Source of the DNA: Fulvimarina sp.
Lineage (GTDB): Bacteria > Pseudomonadota > Alphaproteobacteria > Rhizobiales > Rhizobiaceae
Assembly (NCBI GenBank): GCA_002700095.1
Contig: PACL01000022.1
Location: forward strand, 1-64,000
Reading direction: 5' to 3'
Length of the DNA stretch: 64,000 nt
Positions 42,447 through 50,691 of the stretch are shown one piece after another. The notes below the pieces were generated by a model that saw nothing but the letters and a program-made list of their open reading frames with translations, searched no databases and had not been told where the DNA came from. The position numbers were made by a program, and so were the translations under genes. Every line of letters starts with the position of its first letter. Position 1 is the first letter of the stretch.

Positions 42447-44132
42447 TCATGCGTCGACGAACCTTCCCTTTTGCGCAAACAAACCGCGCGGGCGCTTCTG
42501 GATGAACAGGATGATCAGGACGAGCACGACGATCTTGCCAAGCACAGCCCCGGCATAGGGTTCGAGGAACTTGTTGACGATGCCCAGACTCATCGCGCCG
42601 ACCAGCGTGCCCCAGAGATTGCCGACGCCGCCGAAGACGACGACCATGAAGGAGTCGATGATGTAGCCCTGGCCGAGATTGGGCGAGACGTTGTCGATCT
42701 GCGACAGCGCCACCCCGGCGATGCCGGCGATGCCCGATCCGAGGGCGAAGGTCATGGCGTCGACCCAGGGCGTGCGGATGCCCATCGCCGCCGCCATCTT
42801 GCGGTTCTGGGTGACTGCCCGCATCTGCAGGCCGAGCGGCGTCTTGTTGAGGACGGCGAGCAGTGCCAGGAACACCACCATCGCGAAGACGATGATCCAC
42901 AGCCGGTTCCAGTTGACCGACATCAGGCGGAGGTCGAAGGCGCCGGACATGAAGTCGGGATTGCCGACCTCGCGGTTCGACGGCCCGAAGATCGTGCGCA
43001 CCGCCTGCTGCAGGATCAGCGACACGCCGAAGGTCGCGAGCAGCGTCTCCAGCGGCCGGCCATAGAGGAAGCGGATCAGGAAGCGCTCCATCACCAGGCC
43101 GACGGTGCCGGAAGCCAGAAACGCCAGCGGCAGCGCGATCAGCAGCGAGAATTCGAAGAGGCCGGGAGCGCTGGTGCGGATGAACTCCTGCACGACATAG
43201 GTCGTGTAGGCGCCGATCATCACCATCTCGCCATGGGCCATGTTGATCACCCCCATGACGCCGAAGGTGATGGCGAGCCCGATCGCCGCCAGCAGCAGCA
43301 CCGAGCCGAGCGACAGGCCGTACCAGACGTTCTGCATCTGGTTCCAGAAGGCGATGTTGCTCTGGATGGCGACGATCGCCGTCTCGGCCGCCTTCTTCGC
43401 CACCGGATCGTCGGTCGAGCCGGCAAAACGGGTCAGCATCGAGAGCGATTCCCGGTCGCCGCGGGCGGCAAGGATTTTCGCGGCCTCGGCCTTCTCGCTC
43501 GCCGGAAGATCGGAGACGAGGGTCGCGGAAGCCAGCGCCTCCTGCATCCGCGCCCGGACCGCCGTATCCTCTTCCGCCGCGATCGCCTCGCCGAGCGAGG
43601 CGATCATCTCCGGGTCGGCTTCGGAGAACAACGTGTCGGCCGCGCGCATGCGCTGGGCGGGGTTGTCGGCCCGCAGCGTCAGCGACCCGAGCGCCGTGGT
43701 GACGGCGTTGCGGATCGAATTCTTGATCCTGACCTTCTCCATCTCGCCCCGCGGCACGGCGCCCGCCGGCTCGCCGGTCATCGGATCGAAGATCGCGATA
43801 TCGTCACCCTGGCGCTTGCCGATGAAGACCGCCTCGTCGCCCTTGCGCCAGTAGAGGTCGCCGTCGCGCAGCGCCCGCAGCGCCCGGGCGACGGCTTCAT
43901 CGCCGCTCGCCGCAAGTTCGATGATCACCGCCTCGGTCTCGTCGTAGCTCTGCTTGCCGCCGAACTTCTGGACGATCGCGGCCGGGCCCGCCGCGCTTGT
44001 CGCAGCGCTGCCGGCCGCCTGCGCAGCGGCCGCCGTCCCCGGCTCGGCCGGGCTCTCCTGCGCCGACGCGGAAGCGGCACCGAACAGGAGGACGGCGAGG
44101 CCGACGAGGAGCCAGCGGATCGATCGGGTCAT
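42447..44132 (-). CDS. urtB: Urea ABC transporter permease UrtB
   Basis: 561 residues. As in other UrtB proteins, a signal-peptide-like start (WLLVGLAVLLFGAASASAQE) and a helical N-terminal domain of about 230 residues precede the LivH-like permease of about 290 residues. Permease landmarks are GLAITFGVMGVINMAHGEMV, MERFLIRFLYGRPLETLLAT, RAVTQNRKMAAAMGI and VVVFGGVGNLWGTLVGA. The large N-terminal domain, absent from LivH, is characteristic of the urea-type transporter, and its role is unknown. It is separated from urtA by 278 bp with two inverted repeats, and from urtC by 94 bp. Confidence 0.92.
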   Translation of the reverse strand: MTRSIRWLLVGLAVLLFGAASASAQESPAEPGTAAAAQAAGSAATSAAGPAAIVQKFGGKQSYDETEAVIIELAASGDEAVARALRALRDGDLYWRKGDEAVFIGKRQGDDIAIFDPMTGEPAGAVPRGEMEKVRIKNSIRNAVTTALGSLTLRADNPAQRMRAADTLFSEADPEMIASLGEAIAAEEDTAVRARMQEALASATLVSDLPASEKAEAAKILAARGDRESLSMLTRFAGSTDDPVAKKAAETAIVAIQSNIAFWNQMQNVWYGLSLGSVLLLAAIGLAITFGVMGVINMAHGEMVMIGAYTTYVVQEFIRTSAPGLFEFSLLIALPLAFLASGTVGLVMERFLIRFLYGRPLETLLATFGVSLILQQAVRTIFGPSNREVGNPDFMSGAFDLRLMSVNWNRLWIIVFAMVVFLALLAVLNKTPLGLQMRAVTQNRKMAAAMGIRTPWVDAMTFALGSGIAGIAGVALSQIDNVSPNLGQGYIIDSFMVVVFGGVGNLWGTLVGAMSLGIVNKFLEPYAGAVLGKIVVLVLIILFIQKRPRGLFAQKGRFVDA

Positions 44133-44187
44133 GGCGTCTCAATGATCCAGCGCGGCACGCGTCGTGCGGGCCACCTTGAAGAGAGGA

Positions 44188-44219
44188 GGCGGAGCGGCCC
44201 TTCGGGGAGCCGCCCCGCC
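44188..44219 (-). repeat. Stem-loop in the urtA-urtB gap
   Basis: The arms GGCGGAGCGGCCC (44188-44200) and GGGAGCCGCCCCGCC (44205-44219) pair over twelve base pairs with one mismatch and a two-base bulge, closed by a four-base loop (TTCG on plus). A second, weaker inverted repeat, CGGGCTGC/GCAGCCCG, is at 44302-44309 and 44324-44331. As after the polyol-binding-protein gene, such a hairpin after a binding-protein gene may stabilise the upstream message. Confidence 0.6.
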
Positions 44220-44410
44220 GACGCTGCTTGGGAGGCAGGCATCGAAGACCAAGGGCCGTGGCGCTTTCGCAGACGTCCCGGCCGGGAGCGTCATTCGGGA
44301 GCGGGCTGCACCTGGGAGGCGGCGCAGCCCGGACCCGTTTCGCCCCGGGGAGGCAGGATGTCCGCAAGGCCGGTGCCCGGGCCTTGAGGACGGGTCTCCC
44401 CGGCGCGCGA

Positions 44411-45721
44411 TCAGTTGGCCATCGTGTCGCCGAGGCACTTCTTCGCCTCGGTGTCGTAGTTGCCGCACTTGAGCTCGACCCAGTCGGCCTCGAGCTTCTT
44501 CGATTCCGGCAGGAAGTCCGACCAGGCGTCGCCCGGAACCAGCTCTTCGGTCTCGGAGACGACATCGAACTGGCCCTCGGCGTTGATCTCGCCGATCAGC
44601 ACGGGCTTGGTGATGTGGTGGTTCGGGAGCATCTTCGACATGCCGCCGGTGAGGTTGGCCTGCTCGGTGCCGGGCAGCGCGTCGATCACCTTGTCGGGCT
44701 CGACGGTACCGGCCTTCTCGACCGCCTTCACCCACATGTTGAAGCCGATGTAGTGGGCCTCCATCGGGTCGTTGGTCACGCGCTCTTCGTTGCCGATGAA
44801 CTTGTGCCAGGCCGTGATGAACGCCTCGTTTTCCGGCGTATCGACGGACTGGAAGTAGTTCCAGGCGGCGAGATGGCCGACCAGCGGCGCGGTGTCGATG
44901 CCGGCCAGCTCTTCCTCGCCGACCGAGAAGGCGACGACCGGGATGTCGGTGGCCTTGATGCCCTGGTTGCCGAGTTCCTTGTAGAACGGCACGTTGGCAT
45001 CGCCGTTGACGGTGGAGACCACGGCGGTCTTCTTGCCGGTCGAGCCGAACTCCTTGATCGCCGAGACCTCGGTCTGCCAGTCGGAGAAGCCGAACGGCGT
45101 GTAGTTGACCTTGATGTCCTCGGCGGCGACGCCCTTGGCCTTCAGATAGGCCTCGAGGATCTTGTTGGTGGTGCGCGGATAGACGTAGTCGGTGCCTTCC
45201 AGCACCCAGCGCTCGACGCCTTCGTTCATCAGATAGTCGACGGCCGGGATCGCCTGCTGGTTCGGCGCGGCGCCGGTGTAGAAGACGTTGCGCTCGGACT
45301 CCTCGCCCTCGTACTGGACCGGGTAGAACAGGATCGAGTCGAGCTCCTTGAACACCGGCAGCACCGACTTGCGCGACACCGAGGTCCAGCAGCCGAAGAC
45401 CACCGAGACCTTCTCCTGGCTGATCAGCTCGCGGGCCTTCTCGGCGAACAGCGGCCAGTCGGAGGCGGGATCGACGACGACGGCTTCCAGCGGCCGGCCA
45501 AGGACGCCGCCCTTCTTGTTCTGCTCGTCGATGAGCATCAGCATGGCGTCCTTGAGGGTCGTCTCGGAAATCGCCATCGTGCCGGACAGCGAATGGAGAA
45601 TCCCGACCTTGATCGGCTCGCCGCTGGGCATCTTGTCCTGGGCGTTGGCCCCGGAGATGCCGAAGGCGGCGATGGCGGCCGCCGCGGCCGTCTTCTGCAT
45701 CCAGGTGATGGCTGATTTCAT
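44411..45721 (-). CDS. urtA: Urea ABC transporter substrate-binding protein UrtA
   Basis: 436 residues with a signal peptide ending near SGANAQD. The mature protein is a periplasmic-binding type 1 (Leu/Ile/Val-like) protein. UrtA-specific segments are IKVGILHSLSGTMAISE, VFGCWTSVSRKSVLPVF, LFYPVQYEGEESERNVFYTG, GTDYVYPRTTNKIL and MEAHYIGFNMW. It captures urea for UrtBCDE. The ATG at 45721 is fixed by GGAGGT six bases upstream, and the signal peptide starts right there. It is the first gene of the operon, with a sigma-54 promoter 50-70 bp upstream. Confidence 0.94.
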   Translation of the reverse strand: MKSAITWMQKTAAAAAIAAFGISGANAQDKMPSGEPIKVGILHSLSGTMAISETTLKDAMLMLIDEQNKKGGVLGRPLEAVVVDPASDWPLFAEKARELISQEKVSVVFGCWTSVSRKSVLPVFKELDSILFYPVQYEGEESERNVFYTGAAPNQQAIPAVDYLMNEGVERWVLEGTDYVYPRTTNKILEAYLKAKGVAAEDIKVNYTPFGFSDWQTEVSAIKEFGSTGKKTAVVSTVNGDANVPFYKELGNQGIKATDIPVVAFSVGEEELAGIDTAPLVGHLAAWNYFQSVDTPENEAFITAWHKFIGNEERVTNDPMEAHYIGFNMWVKAVEKAGTVEPDKVIDALPGTEQANLTGGMSKMLPNHHITKPVLIGEINAEGQFDVVSETEELVPGDAWSDFLPESKKLEADWVELKCGNYDTEAKKCLGDTMAN

Positions 45722-45773
45722 CTGTGACCTCCAGTCGTGCCCGGCCCCGTGGCCGGCCTCGAACAGAAGGGAG

Positions 45774-45789
45774 AGCAAAGCCCGTGCCA
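45774..45789 (-). promoter_or_regulatory. Sigma-54 (RpoN) promoter of urtABCDE
   Basis: The minus strand reads TGGCACG-GGCT-TTGCT, an essentially perfect match to the -24/-12 consensus TGGCACG-N4-TTGCW, with GG and GC ten bases apart. Transcription should start near 45763, about 42 bp before the urtA ATG. Sigma-54 promoters need an activator such as NtrC. Confidence 0.8.
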
Positions 45790-45951
45790 GACCTGACTTG
45801 ACGGAAGGTCAGACGGCCGCGGGTGCCGCAGAGGCCGGGTTCCACGGGCACCCGCCATAAAATCTCCCTTTTTGGAGAGCGCGGAGTAGAACCCTACCGG
45901 TCGCCTCGCGGGCGGGCAGCGCGCTCAAATCCTGGTCACTTTTCACCCGGA

Positions 45952-45968
45952 TGCGCATATATTGTGCA
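45952..45968 (-). promoter_or_regulatory. Candidate NtrC enhancer site for the urt promoter
   Basis: The minus strand reads TGCAC, seven bases, then GCGCA, one base off the NtrC half-site pair TGCAC-N7-GTGCA. It lies about 160 bp upstream of the -24 element, within the range used by NtrC enhancers. With the sigma-54 promoter it suggests induction under nitrogen limitation. Confidence 0.5.
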
Positions 45969-46015
45969 AACCTTGGGGCGCGGTGGTTTCTCCAGATCGG
46001 CGCCCTCCTGACGGG

Positions 46016-47056
46016 TCACCCTTCGTCGATCGCCTCGAGCGCCAGCTTCGCCAGGACCGGAACGTTGCGGCCATAGATCTGCGCCTTCTCGGGGTTCGAC
46101 GCATTGCCGTCGGCATAGCGCTTGAACACCCCCTGGAGGATCGCGGCGAGGCGGAAGAACGAGAAGGCGAGGTGGAAGGTCCAGTCGTCGATGCCGCCCA
46201 ACCCCCGCCGCTCGCAGTAGCGCGCGACATACTGCGCCTCGGTCGGAATGCCGCGCTCGGCCCGGTCAATGCCGCCGAGCCCCTTGAAGCTGCCGAGATT
46301 GGGCAGGCGCCACTGCATGCATTGATAGGCGAGGTCGGCCAGCGGATGGCCAAGGGTCGACAGCTCCCAGTCGATCACCGCCGCGACCTTCGGGCGGTCC
46401 GGCGCGAAGATCAGGTTGTCGAGCCGGAAGTCGCCATGAACGAGCGTCGCCACGCCGTCGTCGGCGGGAAGGTTGGCTTCCAGCCAGGCGATCAGCCGGT
46501 CCATGTCGGGAATGTCGTCGATCTTCGACTGGCGCCACTGGTCGGACCAGCGCGACAGCTGGCGGGCGAAATAGTTGCCCGGACGCCCGAAATCGGAAAG
46601 CCCCGCCGCCTCGACGTCGACGGAATGAATCGCGGCGAGGGTCTCGTTCATCGCGTCGAAGATCGCCCCGCGTTCCTGCGGTTCATCCAGCTCCGGCAGG
46701 GCCGGATCCCAAAAGGTCCGACCCGCGACATGTTCCATCACGAAGAACGCCCGGCCGATGGGCGAGGCGTCGTCGGTGGCGAGATGCAGCATGGCCGGGA
46801 CCGGCACGCCGGTTCCCGCCAGCGCCTTCATCACCCGGTATTCGCGGTCGACCTGATGGGCCGACTTGAGCAGCTTGCCCGGCGGCTTGGCCCGCAGGAC
46901 GTAAGTGCCGCTCTCCACATCGAGGCGATAGGTCGGGTTCGACTGGCCGGACTGGAACTTGACGATCCGGTTGAGGCCGGAGAACCCCTCGACTTCCGCT
47001 TCCAGATAGGCGGACAGCGCCTCCCGATCGAGCGTCGCGTCGTCACCATCGGCCAT
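46016..47056 (-). CDS. Phosphotransferase family (APH/ACAD10-11-type kinase) protein
   Basis: 346 residues with the aminoglycoside-phosphotransferase/protein-kinase-like fold. N-lobe FQSGQSNPTYRLDVESGTYV and LRAKPPGK (ATP-binding Lys). The catalytic loop is LVHGDFRLDNLIF and the metal-binding motif VIDWELSTLGHPLADLAY. This subfamily is the kinase part of ACAD10/ACAD11 and of bacterial LvaA, which phosphorylate the hydroxyl of hydroxyacyl-CoAs. Antibiotic resistance is unlikely. The ATG at 47056 follows GGAGGAGGGA. A GTG at 47077 would include that ribosome-binding site. It ends the minus-strand operon after the MaoC gene (53-bp gap). Confidence 0.87.
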   Translation of the reverse strand: MADGDDATLDREALSAYLEAEVEGFSGLNRIVKFQSGQSNPTYRLDVESGTYVLRAKPPGKLLKSAHQVDREYRVMKALAGTGVPVPAMLHLATDDASPIGRAFFVMEHVAGRTFWDPALPELDEPQERGAIFDAMNETLAAIHSVDVEAAGLSDFGRPGNYFARQLSRWSDQWRQSKIDDIPDMDRLIAWLEANLPADDGVATLVHGDFRLDNLIFAPDRPKVAAVIDWELSTLGHPLADLAYQCMQWRLPNLGSFKGLGGIDRAERGIPTEAQYVARYCERRGLGGIDDWTFHLAFSFFRLAAILQGVFKRYADGNASNPEKAQIYGRNVPVLAKLALEAIDEG

Positions 47057-47109
47057 CGGATTTCCCTCCTCCGCCACTGCCGCGCCATGACCTTAGCCAC
47101 GTCCGCGGC

Positions 47110-47625
47110 TCATTCCTCCGGCGCGGCCATCACCGTCAGGGTGATCCAGTGGGCCGAGAGCGCCGGCTTCAGCGCGCCCTCGATCTCCACCGCCACGTCC
47201 CAGCCGGTTTGCACGCTCACCGCCCGCTCGGTCAGGGCGATCATCCTGAACCGGCCGCGCACCCTCGTCCCCGCCTTGACCGGATTGAGGAAGCGGATCT
47301 TGTCGAAGCCGTAGTTCATCCCCATCCGGGTGCCGACGACGCCCGGGATCGCCTCATAGGCGAGGGTCGAGAGCAGCGACAGCGTCAGGAAACCATGGGC
47401 GATCGTGCCGCCGAAGGGCGTCTCGGCCTTCGCCCGCTCCGGGTCGACATGGATGAACTGGTGGTCGTGGGTGGCGACGGCGAAGCGGTCGATCATCGTC
47501 TGGTCGACGGTCAGCCACTCCGAGAACACGGGCTCGCCGTCGAGCAGCGTCCGATACTGCGCGAGCGGCACCATCCGCCCGGCGATGAGCGCTTCCGTCT
47601 CGGCCACCGAATTCAGCGCCATCAT
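47110..47625 (-). CDS. MaoC-family (R)-specific enoyl-CoA hydratase
   Basis: 171 residues of the hot-dog fold. The hydratase motif is FAVATHDHQFIHVDPERAKA, with the catalytic Asp and His, followed by GGTIAHGFLTLSLLS. It should hydrate a trans-2-enoyl-CoA to an (R)-3-hydroxyacyl-CoA. The start ATG at 47625 overlaps the stop of the SDR gene (ATGA), so the two are translationally coupled. A second ATG is at 47622. Within this cluster it could act on the enoyl-CoA made by the kinase and acyl-CoA-dehydrogenase-like enzyme. Confidence 0.88.
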   Translation of the reverse strand: MMALNSVAETEALIAGRMVPLAQYRTLLDGEPVFSEWLTVDQTMIDRFAVATHDHQFIHVDPERAKAETPFGGTIAHGFLTLSLLSTLAYEAIPGVVGTRMGMNYGFDKIRFLNPVKAGTRVRGRFRMIALTERAVSVQTGWDVAVEIEGALKPALSAHWITLTVMAAPEE

Positions 47626-48446
47626 GCTTCCCCGAAGAGTTCTGGTCCCGTCATCGTGGCGATGCCGCCATCGATGGGCAGGATCGCGCCGGTGATATAT
47701 GCGCCGGCGCGCCCGCAAAGAAACAGGGTGGCGCCGGCGATGTCGTCGGGCCGGCCGATCCGGCCGAGCGGAACGCCCTTGCCGATCCGCGCCGCCTGGT
47801 CGTCCGTGCCGGTCGCAAAGGCCGTCATCTTCGACTGGAAGGGCCCGGGCGCAAAGGCGTTGACGGTGATCCGGCGCACCGCCAGTTCCTTGGCCAGCGA
47901 CCGGGTCAGATGATGCACGGCAGCCTTGGAGGCGGCGTAGGAATAGACGTTCTCGGCCAGCGGCTGGGCGCCCATCACCGAGCCGAGATTGAGGATGCGG
48001 GCCGGCTCGTCGTCGCTGGCAGAAGCTTCGAGCAGCGGCAGGAGCGCCTGGGTGAGCGAGAACAGTCCGGCGACGTTGACCGAGAAGACCTTGTTCCAGG
48101 CGCCATGGGGGAAGTCGCCCAGCGGCGCGCCCCAGGAGACGCCGGCATTGTTGACGAGAATGTCGAGCCGTTCCGTCCGCTCGCCGATCGCCTTTGCCAG
48201 CGCCAGGACCCCCTCCTCGCCGGAGACGTCGCCGGCGAGCGCGATGACGGTCCCGGGCAATCCTTCGGCGTTGATTTCGGCCGCAGTCGCCTCGCAGGCC
48301 TCCAGCTTGCGCGAGGCGATGAAGACCTGCGCCCCCGCGCCCGCCAGCGCCGCCGCGATCATCCGGCCGATGCCGGTCGCCCCACCGGTGACCAGCGCGG
48401 TCTTGCCGTCCAGCGAAAACAGCCGTTCGAAAATCGCCTTCGTCAT
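47622..48446 (-). CDS. Short-chain dehydrogenase/reductase
   Basis: 274 residues, classical SDR. The cofactor motif is ALVTGGATGIGRMIAAALA, then DILVNNAGVSWG, catalytic Ser in LNLGSVMG, YSYAASKAAVHHL with the Tyr-x3-Lys pair, and the C-terminal PIDGGIAT. The Arg in ASRKLEA after the second strand favours NADP(H) or permits both cofactors. It probably oxidises or reduces a hydroxyacyl or hydroxy-acid intermediate. The ATG at 48446 has GGAAGGGACG upstream. It is the first gene of the minus-strand operon, divergent from the TetR gene. Confidence 0.88.
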   Translation of the reverse strand: MTKAIFERLFSLDGKTALVTGGATGIGRMIAAALAGAGAQVFIASRKLEACEATAAEINAEGLPGTVIALAGDVSGEEGVLALAKAIGERTERLDILVNNAGVSWGAPLGDFPHGAWNKVFSVNVAGLFSLTQALLPLLEASASDDEPARILNLGSVMGAQPLAENVYSYAASKAAVHHLTRSLAKELAVRRITVNAFAPGPFQSKMTAFATGTDDQAARIGKGVPLGRIGRPDDIAGATLFLCGRAGAYITGAILPIDGGIATMTGPELFGEA

Positions 48447-48502
48447 GTCGTCGTCCCTTCCTCCCGAGGATCGAGGCGACATCTAAGCCGCATTCTCGAA
48501 TT

Positions 48503-48525
48503 GACACCATACGAGATTGTATGTC
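48503..48525. promoter_or_regulatory. Candidate TetR operator and promoter in the divergent region
   Basis: A palindrome CATAC-GAGATT-GTATG spans 48510-48525 between the SDR and TetR genes. A TTGACA hexamer (48503-48508) directly precedes it on the plus strand, so a bound repressor would cover the promoter spacer. No convincing -10 is seen. The link to the neighbouring TetR protein is inferred from position. Confidence 0.45.
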
Positions 48526-48582
48526 CCATCGACGGCGCCGGCCGGATCGCGACGGCCCCGGCGGCGCGGAGGACCCTTCCCG

Positions 48583-49308
48583 ATGGCACGTGCGACGCGG
48601 CGAGACGCAGACAAGCCGAAAGGCCGGCCGCCGCGCCGCGAGCGGAACTTCGCCGCCATCCGCGAGGTCGAGGACGGGGAGTTTCGCCGGCGGATCCTGG
48701 CGGCGGCGGCCGAGATCTTCTCGACCCGCGGCTTTGCCGCCGCCTCCATCGACGAGGTGGCAAAACGCCTCGGCGCCACCAAAGGCCTCGTCTATCACCG
48801 CTACCGCTCCAAGGGCGAGCTGCTCCTCGACGTCTGCGAGGACGGGCTTGCGGCGATGTCGGCGCGCCTTGCCTCCATCGCCGAGCGGCGGGAACGGGCG
48901 ATCACCCGCCTGACCGCGACCGCGACGCTGCATGCCGGCGACGTCGTCGAGCGGCTCGACCTGCACCGCACCCTCGCCGGTGCGACCTGCGGCACGGCCG
49001 CCGCGAGCCTTGCCGGAGGCGAAGTCGCGGCGCTCACAGGCATTGCGGAGAAACGCCAGGCCTATGACGCGATCTTCACCCGGCTGATCGAGGCCGCGGC
49101 CGCCGAACGCGACCTGCCGTCGGGCCGCGACACCGCGATGCTCGGCCGCATCTTCGTCGCGACGCTGGACGCGCCGCTGACATGGCCGCCGGCGACCATC
49201 GCCGAGCTTGCCGGAAAAAGCGATTTGATCGCGCGCCAGCTGGCCTATTTTGCCATCCGGGGAGCAGGAGCGTCGGACACGACGCTGATGGAGGAGTTTT
49301 CACGATGA
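48583..49308 (+). CDS. TetR/AcrR family transcriptional regulator
   Basis: 241 residues. A basic N-terminal tail is followed by the TetR helix-turn-helix: ILAAAAEIFSTRGFAAASID, then EVAKRLGATKGLVYHRYRSK. The C-terminal ligand domain (about 100-230) is helical and not assignable by eye. It probably represses both divergent operons and is released by an acyl-CoA or related compound, as in many fatty-acid TetR regulators. The ATG at 48583 has GGAGGA 12 bases upstream. Its stop overlaps the start of the acyl-CoA dehydrogenase gene (ATGA). Confidence 0.87.
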   Translation: MARATRRDADKPKGRPPRRERNFAAIREVEDGEFRRRILAAAAEIFSTRGFAAASIDEVAKRLGATKGLVYHRYRSKGELLLDVCEDGLAAMSARLASIAERRERAITRLTATATLHAGDVVERLDLHRTLAGATCGTAAASLAGGEVAALTGIAEKRQAYDAIFTRLIEAAAAERDLPSGRDTAMLGRIFVATLDAPLTWPPATIAELAGKSDLIARQLAYFAIRGAGASDTTLMEEFSR

Positions 49309-50537
49309 CGGCGACGATGGATCTCGGCCTGTCCGAGCGCCTGCGGCCGATTCATGCGGCCGTCCGCGACATGGTCCGCAACGAGATCGAGCCTGCGAGC
49401 GAGGAGTTCCTCGCCGAGGTGCCGAAGGACGGCCGCTTCGTCTATACGGCGCGCCAGAGCGAAATCCTGGAGGGGCTGAAGGCGACGGCGAGGAGCCGCA
49501 ACCTTTGGAACTTCTGGCTGACCGGATCCGAGCGCGGCTTCGGGCTGACGACGGTCGAATACGCCTATCTCGCCGAGGAAATGGGCAAGGCCCATCTCGG
49601 CGCCGAGACCTTCAACTGCTCGGCCCCCGATACCGGCAACATGGAGGTGCTGGAGCGCTTCTGCACCGAGGTGCAGAAGGGGCCGTGGCTGCCGCGCCTC
49701 CTGAACGGCGAGATCCGCTCGGCCTATCTGATGACCGAGCCGGAGATCGCCTCCTCGGATGCCACCAACATCGCGATGCGCTGCGTTCCGGACGGCGACG
49801 ACTATGTCCTTGATGGCGAGAAGTGGTGGGCGTCGGGCGCAGGCGATCCGCGCTGCGCCATCTACATCGTCATGGTGCGCACGGGCGGCGACGACGCGCC
49901 GAAGCACAAGCGCCACTCCATGCTTCTGATCCCGGCCGACACGCCCGGCATCGAGGTTCTGCGGGCGATGCAGGTCTATGGCGACGACGACGCCCCCCAC
50001 GGCCACATGCATATCCGTTTTTCCGGCGTCCGCGTGCCGAAATCGGCGATGATCCTCGGCGAGGGGCGCGGCTTCGAGATTGCGCAAGGGCGGCTCGGGC
50101 CGGGGCGCATCCACCACTGCATGCGCGCCATCGGCCATGCCGAGCGCGCCCTGGAGCTTCTGTGCGAGCGCTCGCTTGCCCGCGAGGCCTTCGGCAAGCC
50201 GCTCGCCGAGCTCGGCGAGAACTACGACATCATCGCGAAGGCCCGCATGGACATCGAGATGGCCCGGCTCCTCTGCCTGAAGGCTGCCTGGATGATGGAC
50301 CAGGGCGACCTGAAGGCCGCAGCGCCGTGGATCTCGGCGATCAAGGTCGTCGCCCCCAACGTCGCGCTCGACGTCATCGATCAGGCGGTCCAGATGCATG
50401 GCGGCCAGGGCATCTCCCAGGATACGCCGCTTGCCCGCATGTGGACCCATGTGCGCACGCTCCGCCTCGCCGACGGACCCGATGCGGTGCACCGCCGCCA
50501 GGTCGCCCGGTGGGAGCTGGCCAAGCATCGGCCCTGA
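49305..50537 (+). CDS. Acyl-CoA dehydrogenase family protein, ACAD11-like
   Basis: 410 residues. FAD-binding landmarks are AYLMTEPEIASSDATNI and GEKWWASGAGDPRC, with FGKPLAELGE and QMHGGQGISQDTPLARMW. The catalytic-base segment reads LRLADGPDAVHRRQVA: Asp stands where ordinary acyl-CoA dehydrogenases have Glu, as in the ACAD10/11 branch. Members of that branch include LvaC, which works with a kinase to eliminate phosphate from phosphorylated hydroxyacyl-CoA. The phosphotransferase gene at 46016-47056 is the obvious partner. It may instead be an ordinary dehydrogenase for a branched or substituted acyl-CoA. The start overlaps the TetR stop. Confidence 0.87.
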   Translation: MTATMDLGLSERLRPIHAAVRDMVRNEIEPASEEFLAEVPKDGRFVYTARQSEILEGLKATARSRNLWNFWLTGSERGFGLTTVEYAYLAEEMGKAHLGAETFNCSAPDTGNMEVLERFCTEVQKGPWLPRLLNGEIRSAYLMTEPEIASSDATNIAMRCVPDGDDYVLDGEKWWASGAGDPRCAIYIVMVRTGGDDAPKHKRHSMLLIPADTPGIEVLRAMQVYGDDDAPHGHMHIRFSGVRVPKSAMILGEGRGFEIAQGRLGPGRIHHCMRAIGHAERALELLCERSLAREAFGKPLAELGENYDIIAKARMDIEMARLLCLKAAWMMDQGDLKAAAPWISAIKVVAPNVALDVIDQAVQMHGGQGISQDTPLARMWTHVRTLRLADGPDAVHRRQVARWELAKHRP

Positions 50538-50691
50538 GGGCATCGGAGAGGCTGGGTGAAACGATTGGCCAGTAGCCGTGCCCCGGCACCTGTGCCGGCT
50601 GCGGGTGGTCGAGCCATCCGGGGATCGCCGACACCGTCAGGTCAAAGAGGCAAGGCCGCATTGAGGCGAGGCAGCGGTGGCAACGCGATGC

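Noticed and set aside
46016-47056. Aminoglycoside phosphotransferase as an antibiotic-resistance gene
   Set aside because: The HGDFRLDN/DWE pattern and the neighbours match the acyl-CoA-linked ACAD10/11 subfamily, not resistance enzymes.
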